DNA from: Duganella radicis
GTDB taxonomy: Bacteria > Pseudomonadota > Gammaproteobacteria > Burkholderiales > Burkholderiaceae_D
Reading direction: 5' to 3'
Assembly: GCF_009720825.1 (NCBI RefSeq)
Contig: NZ_WNKY01000039.1
Span: 1-57,957, forward strand
Length of the DNA: 57,957 nt
Positions 37,862-45,860 of this stretch are shown one piece after another. The translations under genes were made by a program, and so were the position numbers. The notes under the pieces are model-generated. The model saw only the letters and a list, made by a program, of their open reading frames with translations. It had not been told where the DNA came from and made no database searches. Numbering within the stretch: position 1 is the first letter of the stretch; the number at the start of each line of letters is the position of its first letter.

Positions 37862-39355
37862 TTACGCACGGTTGATCAGGAAGTTCGACAGCAGCGGCAC
37901 CGGACGGCCGGTCGCGCCCTTGTTGCCGCCCGATTTCCACGCGGTGCCGGCGATATCCAGGTGCGCCCAGGTGTACTTGCGGGTGAAGTTCTCCAGGAAC
38001 GCCGCCGCCGTGCACGACGCGCCGCCCGGCGTGCCGATGTTGGCCAGATCGGCGAAGTTGGACTTCAGCTGCTCGTTGTACTCCTCGCCGATCGGCAGGC
38101 GCCATGCGGTGTCGCTGGCGTTCTTGCCGGCGGCCAGAATCTCGTCGGCCAGTTTGTTGTGCGCTTCGTCGTCGCGGGTGAACAGGCCGCTCTTGTGGTG
38201 GCCCAGGGCGACGATGCAGGCGCCGGTCAGGGTGGCGATGTCGATCACGGCGGCCGGGTTGAAGCGCTCGGCGTAGGTCAGGGCGTCGCACAGAATCAGG
38301 CGGCCTTCGGCGTCGGTGTTCAGGATCTCGATGGTCAGGCCGTTCATCGAGGTGACGATGTCGCCCGGCTTGGTGGCGCGGCCCGACGGCATGTTCTCGC
38401 ACGAGGCGATGATGCCGATCACGTTCAGCTTCAGATTCATCTCGCCGATGGCGCGGAAGGTGCCCAGCACCGAAGCGGCGCCGCCCATGTCGTACTTCAT
38501 CTCGTCCATGCCAGGACCCGGCTTGAGCGAAATGCCGCCGGTGTCGAAGGTGATGCCTTTACCGACCAGCACCACCGGCGCGTCCTTGGCCTTGCCGCCC
38601 ATGTGCTTGATGACGATGAATTTCGGCGGCTGCTCGCTGCCGTTGGTGACCGACAGGAAGCTGTTCATCTTCAGCGCTTCCAGCTGTTTGCGGTCCAGCA
38701 CTTCGACGTCGAACTTGTAGTCCTTGCCCAGCTTCTTGGCGACGTTGGCCAGGTGGGTCGGGGTGCAGACGTTGGCCGAGGTGTTGCCCAGTTCCTTGGT
38801 CAGGTCCATGCCGTTGGCGATGGCCACGGCTTGCGCCAGCGCCAGCTTGGTGGCGGTGCTGCCTGGCACGGCCAGGGCGATCTTCTTCACGCCGGCCGCC
38901 GCCGGGTCCTTCTTGCTCTTTTGACCATCGGTGCGGAACACCGATTCATGGGCGCTTTGCACCACGTTGCGGATCGCCCAATTAACGTCGCGCTCTTTCA
39001 CTTCGGTCATCGGCAGTGCGATAATAGCGTCGCTCGTGCCCAGGGTGGAGAAAGCCTTGAGTGCCGCGGCCACGCCGCCGGCGAAGCTTTTCTCGCTGAC
39101 CGCGTCGTCGCTGCCCAGGCCCACCAGCAGCACGCGCTCGGCGGCGGCGCCTTTCAGGCCGCGCAGCAGCAGGGTGGTGCCGGTTTTGCCGGTGATGTCG
39201 CCGGACTTCAGCGCAGCCGTGATTTCACCAGCGCCGTCCAGCGCCTTGGCGGCTTGCGACAGCTTCTTGTTCTCGAAGACCGCGACCGCGATGACGCCGG
39301 CTTTGGCCGTAGCGATGGTGTTTTTTGTGTCGAATGCTTTTATGCTAAAGTCCAT
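37862..39355 (-). CDS. pepA: Leucyl aminopeptidase (M17)
   Basis: 497 residues with the PepA N-domain and the M17 catalytic domain. Metal-binding and catalytic signatures VGKGITFDTGGISLKPG and NTDAEGRLILCDAL are intact. It removes N-terminal amino acids in the cytoplasm; in E. coli the same protein also binds DNA. The GGAG SD is 7 nt before the ATG. It is divergent from lptF, the same neighbourhood as in E. coli, and convergent with the chemotaxis receptor with only 6 bp between the stops. Confidence 0.96.
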   Translation of the reverse strand: MDFSIKAFDTKNTIATAKAGVIAVAVFENKKLSQAAKALDGAGEITAALKSGDITGKTGTTLLLRGLKGAAAERVLLVGLGSDDAVSEKSFAGGVAAALKAFSTLGTSDAIIALPMTEVKERDVNWAIRNVVQSAHESVFRTDGQKSKKDPAAAGVKKIALAVPGSTATKLALAQAVAIANGMDLTKELGNTSANVCTPTHLANVAKKLGKDYKFDVEVLDRKQLEALKMNSFLSVTNGSEQPPKFIVIKHMGGKAKDAPVVLVGKGITFDTGGISLKPGPGMDEMKYDMGGAASVLGTFRAIGEMNLKLNVIGIIASCENMPSGRATKPGDIVTSMNGLTIEILNTDAEGRLILCDALTYAERFNPAAVIDIATLTGACIVALGHHKSGLFTRDDEAHNKLADEILAAGKNASDTAWRLPIGEEYNEQLKSNFADLANIGTPGGASCTAAAFLENFTRKYTWAHLDIAGTAWKSGGNKGATGRPVPLLSNFLINRA

Positions 39356-39390
39356 TTGATTCTCCGTGTCGTGTACGTACTTAAAACCTG

Positions 39391-39417
39391 TGGCCCATAC
39401 AGCTTATATATGGGCCA
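39391..39417. promoter_or_regulatory. Palindrome in the pepA-lptF divergent promoter region
   Basis: TGGCCCATA and TATGGGCCA are perfect 9-bp arms around 9 bases, in the middle of the 84-bp divergent gap. It could serve as an operator for both directions. Confidence 0.5.
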
Positions 39418-39428
39418 AACTACCGAAT

Positions 39429-39434
39429 TATAAT
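39429..39434 (+). promoter_or_regulatory. -10 box of lptF, suggesting a leaderless mRNA
   Basis: A perfect TATAAT ends 5 nt before the lptF ATG and no SD is present. Transcription would begin at or next to the start codon. The -35 is poor (TTATAT at 39405-39410, 18-bp spacing). Confidence 0.5.
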
Positions 39435-39439
39435 CTTCA

Positions 39440-40576
39440 ATGATCTTCCAACGCGCCCTACGACGTGAAATGGCCGCCACGGCCGGCGCCTCCTTCACGG
39501 TCCTGTTCAGCATCTGCGTTACCTGGACCCTGATCGCAGTCCTCGGCAAGGCCGCGGGCGGCAAGGTGGCGTCCAGCGACGTGATCGCGCTGATCGTGTT
39601 CGCAACGCTGAATTATCTGCCAACTATCCTCATCCTCACCAGCTTTATTTCAGTGCTGATGGTGGTGACGCGGACCTACCGCGATTCCGAGATGGTGGTG
39701 TGGTTCGCGTCCGGCCTGTCGCTGACGCGTTGGGTCGTCCCGGTTCTGACTTTTGGCCTGCCCATCGTGTTCCTGACCGGCGTGCTGAGTTTTGTCGCCA
39801 CGCCATGGGCCAAGCAGAAAAGTTCGGAGTACGTGGAGCGCTTTGAAAAGCGCGAAGACCTGCAAAAAGTCTCGCCCGGCCAGTTCAAGGAATCGGCATC
39901 GGCCAACCGCATCTTCTTTGTGGAGGGTGTGGCCGGCAAATCGGCGGTGGTGCAGAACGTGTTCGTCAACACGGTCGACGAGAAGGGCACCGCCGTCATC
40001 GTCGCGCGCGAAGGCGTGATCAACACCGGGCCGAAAGGCGAGAAATACCTGGTGCTCAAAAACGGCCGCCGCTATCAGGGCGTGCCGGGCCAGGCCGACT
40101 TCCAGACCATGGAGTTCGAAAGCTACAGCATGCGCGTGACCAATCAGAATCAGGAACTGGATGGCGACCGCGATACCGACAGCACGCCCACCATGCAACT
40201 ATTGAACGACACCAGCAACGCCGCGCGCGCCGAGCTGCTGTGGCGCGCCGCTTCGCCGCTTACCTGCCTGGTGCTGATCCTGCTGGCGATTCCGCTGGGC
40301 TTTGTGAATCCGCGCGCCGGCAGCTCGGCCAACCTGATCATCGCGCTGCTGATCTTCTTCAGCTATAACAACTTCGTCAAGCTGATCGAGGCCAGCGTCC
40401 GCCAGGGCAAGGCGGCGTTCGTGGTCTCGTGGTGGCCGCTGCACGTGGTGGCGCTGCTGCTGGTGTTTGGCCTGTTCGCATGGCGCCTGAACCTGAATCA
40501 TCGTTATCACCCGTTGGCGTTGCTGGCCGCGCTCAAGCGCTCCCGCCACGCCAATAAGAAAGTCGTCCCGCAATGA
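39440..40576 (+). CDS. lptF: LPS export ABC transporter permease LptF
   Basis: 378 residues of the LptF/LptG family: three N-terminal membrane helices, a periplasmic jellyroll domain (about 125-260) and three C-terminal helices. With LptG and the ATPase LptB it extracts LPS from the inner membrane and passes it to LptC. The N-terminus MIFQRALRREMA is the conserved LptF start, which supports ATG 39440 despite the lack of an SD. It overlaps lptG by 4 bp (ATGA). Confidence 0.95.
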   Translation: MIFQRALRREMAATAGASFTVLFSICVTWTLIAVLGKAAGGKVASSDVIALIVFATLNYLPTILILTSFISVLMVVTRTYRDSEMVVWFASGLSLTRWVVPVLTFGLPIVFLTGVLSFVATPWAKQKSSEYVERFEKREDLQKVSPGQFKESASANRIFFVEGVAGKSAVVQNVFVNTVDEKGTAVIVAREGVINTGPKGEKYLVLKNGRRYQGVPGQADFQTMEFESYSMRVTNQNQELDGDRDTDSTPTMQLLNDTSNAARAELLWRAASPLTCLVLILLAIPLGFVNPRAGSSANLIIALLIFFSYNNFVKLIEASVRQGKAAFVVSWWPLHVVALLLVFGLFAWRLNLNHRYHPLALLAALKRSRHANKKVVPQ

Positions 40577-41742
40577 AAATCCTGCAACGCTATTTCGCGG
40601 TCTCGATACTGCAAGCCGTGGCCTTTGTACTGGTGGCCTTCCTGGCGCTGCAAGCTTTCATGGACCTGACCGGCGAGCTGCCCAAGGTCGGCAAGAACGG
40701 CTACGCCATCCAGTACGCCTTCCTGTATGTGCTGGTGCAGCTGCCGGGCCACGTGTTTGAAGTGATGCCGCTGGCGGCGCTGATCGGCACCATCTACACC
40801 ATGGCGCAATTCGCCGCCACCTCGGAATTCACCATCATGCGCGCGTCCAGCATGTCGACCCGCATGGTGGCCTGGATGCTGGCCAAGATCGGCCTGGTGC
40901 TGGTGATCCTGACCTTCATCGTCGGCGAACTGGTGGTGCCGCGCACCGCGCCGCTGGCGGAAAAAATCAAGCTGACCGCGCGCGGCGCGGCCATCTCCAC
41001 CGAGTTCCGTTCCGGCTTGTGGACCAAGGATATCGTCAAGTCGGAAGGCATGACCGGTACCGTCATGGGCTCGCGCTTCTTCAACGTGCGCGAGGTGCGT
41101 CCGGACGGCACGCTGATCGATGTGAAGCTGTACGAATTCGACACCAACTTCCGCCTGCGTTCCATCACGCTGGCCAAGTCGGGCACCTTCCAAGGCAATA
41201 ACAAGTGGCTGTTGAAGGATGTGACGGAAAACCTGTTCATCAATCCGCAGCTGCTCAAGCCGGACAGCCTGGCCAATCTGGAGAATAACTTCGCGCAGGA
41301 GTCGGGCCTGATCGAAACGCGCCGCAGCGAGAGCAAGGATCTGCTGTCCGAGATCACGCCGAAGATTTTGTCGGTCTCGCGTTCCGATCCGGAGCGCATG
41401 TCGGCCAACGAGCTGGCGGTGTACACCCGCCACCTGCAAGAGAACAAACAGGAGACCGAACGCTTCAAGATCGCGTTCTGGAAAAAGCTGTTCGATCCGC
41501 TGGCGATTTTTGTGTTGATGGCGCTGGCGCTGCCGTTCGGCTACCTGCACACGCGTAGCGGCGGCGTGAGCCTGAAGATCTTCCTCGGCATCATGCTGGG
41601 GGTGAGCTTCCTGCTGGTGAATACCTTGTTCTCGCACCTTGGCGTGCTGAGTACCTGGCCGGCGATCCTGACCGCGATCGCGCCGAGTTTATTGTTCCTG
41701 CTGCTGGCGATATGGGCCATGTGGTGGGTGGAGAGACACTGA
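40573..41742 (+). CDS. lptG: LPS export ABC transporter permease LptG
   Basis: 389 residues with the same six-helix plus jellyroll layout as LptF. The N-terminus MKILQRYFAVSILQ and the segment PLAALIGTIYTM are typical of LptG. It is the second permease of LptB2FG. It overlaps lptF by 4 bp upstream and shares one base with the following cbiX gene (TGATG), so the three are translated as a unit. Confidence 0.95.
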   Translation: MKILQRYFAVSILQAVAFVLVAFLALQAFMDLTGELPKVGKNGYAIQYAFLYVLVQLPGHVFEVMPLAALIGTIYTMAQFAATSEFTIMRASSMSTRMVAWMLAKIGLVLVILTFIVGELVVPRTAPLAEKIKLTARGAAISTEFRSGLWTKDIVKSEGMTGTVMGSRFFNVREVRPDGTLIDVKLYEFDTNFRLRSITLAKSGTFQGNNKWLLKDVTENLFINPQLLKPDSLANLENNFAQESGLIETRRSESKDLLSEITPKILSVSRSDPERMSANELAVYTRHLQENKQETERFKIAFWKKLFDPLAIFVLMALALPFGYLHTRSGGVSLKIFLGIMLGVSFLLVNTLFSHLGVLSTWPAILTAIAPSLLFLLLAIWAMWWVERH

Positions 41743-42131
41743 TGACGACACAACGCGCACTGGTTTTGTTTGCACACGGCGCCCGCGCCGCATCGTGGGC
41801 CGCACCGTTCGAGCGCCTGCGCGACCTGACGCGGGCGCGCGAGCCGCAGGTGCGGGTGGAGCTGGCTTTTCTGGAACTGATGTCGCCGCGCCTGCCTGAA
41901 CTGGTGGCCGCGCTGACGGCCGATGGCATCAACGACATCACCGTGGTGCCGGTATTCCTGGGGCAGGGCGGCCATGTGCTGCGCGACCTGCCGGTGATGC
42001 TGGACGACCTGCGCGTGGCCTATCCGCAGGTCAGCGTCAAGGTGGTGGAAGCGGCGGGCGAAAACGCCGCCGTGCTGCAAGCGCTATCCGACTATTGCGT
42101 TGGCGCCTTATCTCAGCCTGCGCCAGACTGA
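41742..42131 (+). CDS. cbiX: Short CbiX-type sirohydrochlorin chelatase
   Basis: 129 residues, the length of the single-domain CbiX(S) chelatases. Metal-binding features are HGAR near the N-terminus and PVFLGQGGHVLRDLP, which carries the second His. The family inserts Co2+ or Fe2+ into sirohydrochlorin. With cobA 3 kb downstream and a siroheme-dependent CysI in the same window, a role as iron chelatase for siroheme is plausible but inferred. Its start overlaps the lptG stop by one base; its end overlaps the convergent lipocalin-like gene by 24 bp. Confidence 0.85.
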   Translation: MTTQRALVLFAHGARAASWAAPFERLRDLTRAREPQVRVELAFLELMSPRLPELVAALTADGINDITVVPVFLGQGGHVLRDLPVMLDDLRVAYPQVSVKVVEAAGENAAVLQALSDYCVGALSQPAPD

Positions 42132-42599
42132 CAGCGGTACATGCCCGTCCGGCCGCGCCGGCACGCGATAGCTTAGTTCATCGCCTTTCAACGTATAGCG
42201 ACGTTCCTGCCGCGTGCCTTCCCAGTTTGAAAACGCCGCGCTTTCAATGATGAAGGTCAGCGTGTGCGAAGGCTCGTCGATGGCCAACTGGCCGAAATGC
42301 GTGCTCGATCCTTCCACGGCGGCGCGGAATTCCTGCGCCGTGCCGCTCTTCTTGTCGCCGCCCGTGAAGCGTGGGCGTCCCCGCTGGTAGATCTGCACCG
42401 CATAGCGGCCGTTTGTATCGATCATCATCAGGCCGGCCGGCGCTTCGCCGTAGTCCGGCACGCGGCTGCCATCGGGCAGCAGACGGTCGGCCGCCACCAG
42501 CGTCCATGTGCCGGCCAGTGGAAAGGGCTGGGCAGCCAGTGCCGCCTGATGGGCTGGCACCCACATGAAGAGGCAAAACATACGGTTCAACAGTTTCAT
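42108..42599 (-). CDS. Exported lipocalin-like protein
   Basis: 163 residues with a signal peptide (1-23, ending AALAA). The mature protein starts with the lipocalin-type GTWTLV motif and runs as an eight-strand barrel: LMMIDTNGRYAVQIY, HTLTFIIESAAF and QERRYTLKGDELSY. This matches the small Lipocalin_5-type domain. The ligand is unknown. AAGGAG lies 6 nt before ATG 42599; an ATG two codons earlier is too close to the SD. It is divergent from the LysR regulator at 42687, its likely controller. Confidence 0.8.
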   Translation of the reverse strand: MKLLNRMFCLFMWVPAHQAALAAQPFPLAGTWTLVAADRLLPDGSRVPDYGEAPAGLMMIDTNGRYAVQIYQRGRPRFTGGDKKSGTAQEFRAAVEGSSTHFGQLAIDEPSHTLTFIIESAAFSNWEGTRQERRYTLKGDELSYRVPARPDGHVPLSVWRRLR

Positions 42600-42659
42600 C
42601 GTCATCTCCTTAAAAAGATACGATAGCGCTGTTGCTGGCTGAACGAAATTCCCTAAATA

Positions 42660-42686
42660 TGTGCATTTTGTGTGCATAATTGCACA
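42660..42686. promoter_or_regulatory. LysR operator abutting the regulator start codon
   Basis: TGTGCATAATTGCACA (42671-42686) is a perfect palindrome that ends exactly at the ATG of the LysR gene. A third TGTGCA half-site lies 11 bp upstream (42660-42665). The layout suits autorepression and control of the divergent lipocalin gene. Confidence 0.6.
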
Positions 42687-43538
42687 ATGAGCCAACCAGA
42701 CTGGGACGACCTGCGCTTTTTCCTTGCCTTGCATGATGCCGGCACGCTGTCCGGCGCCGCGCGCGCGGTGGGCGTGGAGCACACCACGGTGGCGCGCCGT
42801 ATCGACGCGCTGGAGACCGCGCTTGCCGTCAAACTGTTTGATCGCTTTCCCAAAGGATGGTCGCTTACCGCCGCAGGCCGCGCCCTCGTGCCGCATGCGC
42901 GCCAGATGGAGGACAATCTGCACGGATTGATGCGCGCGGCCAGCGGCGCGGCGGCGGTGCGAGGCAAGGTGCGCGTGTCGGCGCCGCCGGCATTGGCGTC
43001 CTGGTTGCTGGCGCCGCGCTTGCAACCGGCGCTGCATCGCCTGTCCGGCGTTGAGCTGGACTTGCGGGGAGAAACGCGCGAGACGGACCTGATGCGGCGC
43101 GAATCGGATATCGCGCTGCGCTACAACCGGCCCACCGCGCCCGGGTTGACGGTGCGCTCGCTGGCGACGGTGGCTTACCGGCTGTGTGCCAGCGAGGCAT
43201 ATCTGGCCCGGCGCGCGCCGGCGCAGTGGGAGTTTCTCGGCTATGACGAACTGCTGCAACACACGCCGCAGCATCTGTGGCTGGAAAAGGTGCGCGGCGA
43301 GCGCCGCTACTGCCTGCGGTCCAATGACCTGGGCACGCTGTTCCAGGCCGCTGTCGCTGGGTGCGGGGTGGCGGTGCTGCCGGATTATTTCCGCGCCGAA
43401 GCGCTGGTGGACATCCCCGCACCGGCCTGCCCGGTCAAGCGCAAGCTTTGGATCGTCATGCACGAGGACGTGCGCCGCGCGGCGCCGGTGCGTGCCGTCG
43501 CGGACGAGATCATCGCTTTGTTCACTTCCGGGGAATGA
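42687..43538 (+). CDS. LysR-family transcriptional regulator
   Basis: 283 residues. An N-terminal winged helix-turn-helix (about 5-65: LRFFLALHDAGTLSGAARA) and a substrate-binding domain (about 90-280) with ETRETDLMRRESDIALR. This subtype resembles regulators of small exported or detoxifying proteins. ATG 42687 immediately follows the operator palindrome; a GTG at 42672 inside it is less likely. It overlaps the convergent glutaminyl cyclase by 17 bp. Confidence 0.92.
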   Translation: MSQPDWDDLRFFLALHDAGTLSGAARAVGVEHTTVARRIDALETALAVKLFDRFPKGWSLTAAGRALVPHARQMEDNLHGLMRAASGAAAVRGKVRVSAPPALASWLLAPRLQPALHRLSGVELDLRGETRETDLMRRESDIALRYNRPTAPGLTVRSLATVAYRLCASEAYLARRAPAQWEFLGYDELLQHTPQHLWLEKVRGERRYCLRSNDLGTLFQAAVAGCGVAVLPDYFRAEALVDIPAPACPVKRKLWIVMHEDVRRAAPVRAVADEIIALFTSGE

Positions 43539-44289
43539 TCTTTACCTCATAGATCTTCGGCCACAGTTTGCCGGTGACGAACAGGCGCTTGGCCGCGGCG
43601 TCGTAGGCGATGCCGTTCATGACGTTTTCGCCGTTGGGGCCTTTACCGGCTTCGGGGTATAGCTTGCCGAAGTCGATCCAGCCGGTGATCTTGCCGGTGG
43701 CGGGATCGATGCGCGCGATGGTGTTGGTGTGCCAGATGTTGGCGTAGATTTCGCCTTCCACCACTTCCAGCTCATTCAGCTGATCGACGGCGATGCCGTC
43801 GGCCGTGACTTTGATGCGGCGTACTTCGAGGAAGGTTTTCGGATCGAGGAAGCGCAGCGTGGAGGTGCCGTCGCTCATGATCAGCTCTTTGCCGTTCTGC
43901 GTCAGGCCCCAGCCTTCGCCGGGGTAGGCGAACTGGTTTTTCAATTCAAAGGTCTTCAGGTCGAACACAAAGCCGGTCTGGGTTTGCCACGTCAGACCCA
44001 CCAGCGTGTCGCCCCATGCCGTCAGGCCTTCGCCGAAATACTGCGGCGGGATGTCTTTGCTTTGCAGGACTTTGCCTGTGGCCAGATCGACTTTGCGGAT
44101 CGACGATTTGCCGTTCAGGCCTGTGCTCTCGTACAGGACACCGTCGCGGTACAGCAGGCCCTCGGTGAAGGCTTGCGTGTCGTGCGGGTAGCTGCGCACC
44201 ACTTTGTAATCGTAGGTGGGCACCGCGGCCGAAGCCGCGGCGGATGTCAGGGAGGTGAAGAGGAGGGCTTGAGCGTAAATCTTGTTCAC
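43522..44289 (-). CDS. Glutaminyl-peptide cyclotransferase (plant/bacterial type)
   Basis: 255 residues with a signal peptide (1-22, ending SAAASA). The mature part is the five-bladed propeller of type I glutaminyl cyclases: HDTQAFTEGLLY, STGLNGKSSIRKVDL, FGEGLTAW and ELEVVEGEIYANIWHTN. The enzyme forms N-terminal pyroglutamate in the periplasm. The start codon is GTG and overlaps the upstream stop by one base (TAGTG), so translation is coupled. Confidence 0.92.
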   Translation of the reverse strand: MNKIYAQALLFTSLTSAAASAAVPTYDYKVVRSYPHDTQAFTEGLLYRDGVLYESTGLNGKSSIRKVDLATGKVLQSKDIPPQYFGEGLTAWGDTLVGLTWQTQTGFVFDLKTFELKNQFAYPGEGWGLTQNGKELIMSDGTSTLRFLDPKTFLEVRRIKVTADGIAVDQLNELEVVEGEIYANIWHTNTIARIDPATGKITGWIDFGKLYPEAGKGPNGENVMNGIAYDAAAKRLFVTGKLWPKIYEVKIIPRK

Positions 44290-44990
44290 TATGCGGTCAC
44301 CGAATTTTGTAGTTCAACCATGGCGTCCAGCGTGGTGCCGGGAGCGTCCAGCTCCGCCTGCACGCACGCGCGCGCTTCCGGCGACTGCACCAGCGACACG
44401 GCTTGCTGGCGCGCGATCGCCGCCGCAGCAGTATCGCCGCAGCCGTTCAGCAAGTCCAGCACCAATGCCACTTCGGTGGTGTAGTTGAATACATCGGCCA
44501 GCATTTCCGCCATGCCTTCGGTGGTCAGTACGTTGACCTTGTTCTTCAGTTCATTCAGCTGCATGGCCGCCAGCGCCAAGTGATGCTCGGGCTGCGGCAG
44601 GTAGCGGCGCGCCAGCGCATAGTCGCCGCAGGCCATGATGGAAGGCAGGGCGGCGCGGGCGTTTTGCTGCGCCTGCGCTTCCGGCAGGCTTTGAAACAGG
44701 TGGTAGGTGTTTTGCAGGTCGCCCAGCTTGTCGTTGATAACGCGGATGTCGTGGAACAGCTGGGGCGCGGACGGCAGTTCGGCCGTCAGGCGGTTGCGCA
44801 GCTCGACCAGCGCGTGGTGGGCCGGCAGGTATTCCTCCGCCAGCTTGGCCCATGCGGCCAGCACATAGGACAGGCGCAGCGAGGCCGCATCGGCGGCATC
44901 GAACAGGGCGATATATTCCCGCAGGGCGGCTTCAAAATTGCCCTCGGCGTGGGTTTGCCAGGCGCTTTCCAGTCTTTGAACAATGTCCAT
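44289..44990 (-). CDS. Uncharacterised helical (TPR-like) protein, 233 aa
   Basis: No named family recognised. The sequence is almost wholly amphipathic helices with a TPR-like start (AWQTHAEGNFEAALREYIALF) and further pairs such as LQNTYHLFQSLPEAQ and YALARRYLPQPEHHLALAAM. No signal peptide or membrane segment is seen, so it is cytoplasmic. GAGG precedes the ATG. It is coupled to the glutaminyl cyclase gene through TAGTG, but a cytoplasmic helper of a periplasmic enzyme is only a guess. Confidence 0.75.
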   Translation of the reverse strand: MDIVQRLESAWQTHAEGNFEAALREYIALFDAADAASLRLSYVLAAWAKLAEEYLPAHHALVELRNRLTAELPSAPQLFHDIRVINDKLGDLQNTYHLFQSLPEAQAQQNARAALPSIMACGDYALARRYLPQPEHHLALAAMQLNELKNKVNVLTTEGMAEMLADVFNYTTEVALVLDLLNGCGDTAAAAIARQQAVSLVQSPEARACVQAELDAPGTTLDAMVELQNSVTA

Positions 44991-45070
44991 TACTACCTCG
45001 ATTGGTGGGAATGGCTATTCTAATACCGAAAAATGGAACTCAGGCGCGGAGTTGCGTGACTATTGTCTTG

Positions 45071-45790
45071 CTAATCTCGCTGATGCTCGCGCGGGCGCAT
45101 GGCTTCGCCGATCATCACCAGCACCGGGCCGTGCGGCGTGCCCAGGCCCTGCGTCAGCTGGGCGATGGTGATGCGCTGGATCTGCTGGTCGGCGCGGCTG
45201 ACGTTTTCGATCACCACCACTGGCGTGTCCGCCGCGTGGCCGTGGGCCAGCAGGCGTTCGGCGGTGGCGATGGCTTCGCGGCCGCCCATGTACTGGATCA
45301 GGGTGTCGGTTTCCGGAATGGCGTCGTGGTCCGAGTGTTCCGGCGCGGTGGAGGAGGTGAAGAAGGCCACGCTGCGCGCCACGCCACGCTTGGTCAGCGG
45401 CTGCTTGGTGGCCGCCGCCGCGGCCAGCGCGGTGGTGATGCCGGGGACGATTTCGGCTTCGATGCCGGCCTCCTCCAGCGCGCGCAGCTCTTCGTCGGCG
45501 CGGCCGAACATCATCGGGTCGCCGCCTTTCAGGCGCACCACCAGCCTGGCGCGGCCGGCCGCATCAACCAGTTGTTGGTTGATGACTTGCTGCGCCACCG
45601 AGCGTTGGCCGCTGCGTTTGCCGACCGGGATCTTTTCCGCTTGCGGGCAAAGCTCCAGCATCTCGGGCGTTACCAGCGCATCGTGCAGCACGATATCGGC
45701 TTGCGCCAGCAGGCGCGCACCGCGCAGGGTGATGAGATCCTGGGCGCCGGGGCCGGCGCCGATCAAATATACTTTTCCGGGAGTGGCCAT
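45071..45790 (-). CDS. cobA: Uroporphyrinogen-III C-methyltransferase
   Basis: 239 residues of the SUMT family. SAM-binding motifs VYLIGAGPGAQDLITLR and VRLKGGDPMMFGR are intact. It makes precorrin-2, the precursor of siroheme. It is a stand-alone CobA without the CysG dehydrogenase/chelatase part, so other proteins must finish siroheme. It ends the cys cluster, whose CysI needs siroheme. No SD is evident before the ATG. Confidence 0.94.
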   Translation of the reverse strand: MATPGKVYLIGAGPGAQDLITLRGARLLAQADIVLHDALVTPEMLELCPQAEKIPVGKRSGQRSVAQQVINQQLVDAAGRARLVVRLKGGDPMMFGRADEELRALEEAGIEAEIVPGITTALAAAAATKQPLTKRGVARSVAFFTSSTAPEHSDHDAIPETDTLIQYMGGREAIATAERLLAHGHAADTPVVVIENVSRADQQIQRITIAQLTQGLGTPHGPVLVMIGEAMRPREHQRD

Positions 45791-45817
45791 GGGGGGATTC
45801 TTTTGTCGGCTGTGGCA

Positions 45818-45847
45818 CCGTCATCCCGGCCTGCGCCGGGATGACGG
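45818..45847. repeat. REP-like palindromic element between cobA and cysN
   Basis: CCGTCATCCCGGC and GCCGGGATGACGG are perfect 13-bp arms around CTGC. The sequence is of the widespread GTCATCCCGGC type of dispersed palindrome in proteobacteria. It has no T-run in either direction. It could stabilise the upstream cysDN mRNA end. Confidence 0.75.
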
Positions 45848-45860
45848 GGTGGGGTTGCTG

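Noticed and set aside
42600..43463. N-terminal extension of the lipocalin-like gene through the LysR gene
   Set aside because: The signal peptide starts at 42599 with an SD; the extension is antisense to a clear LysR gene.
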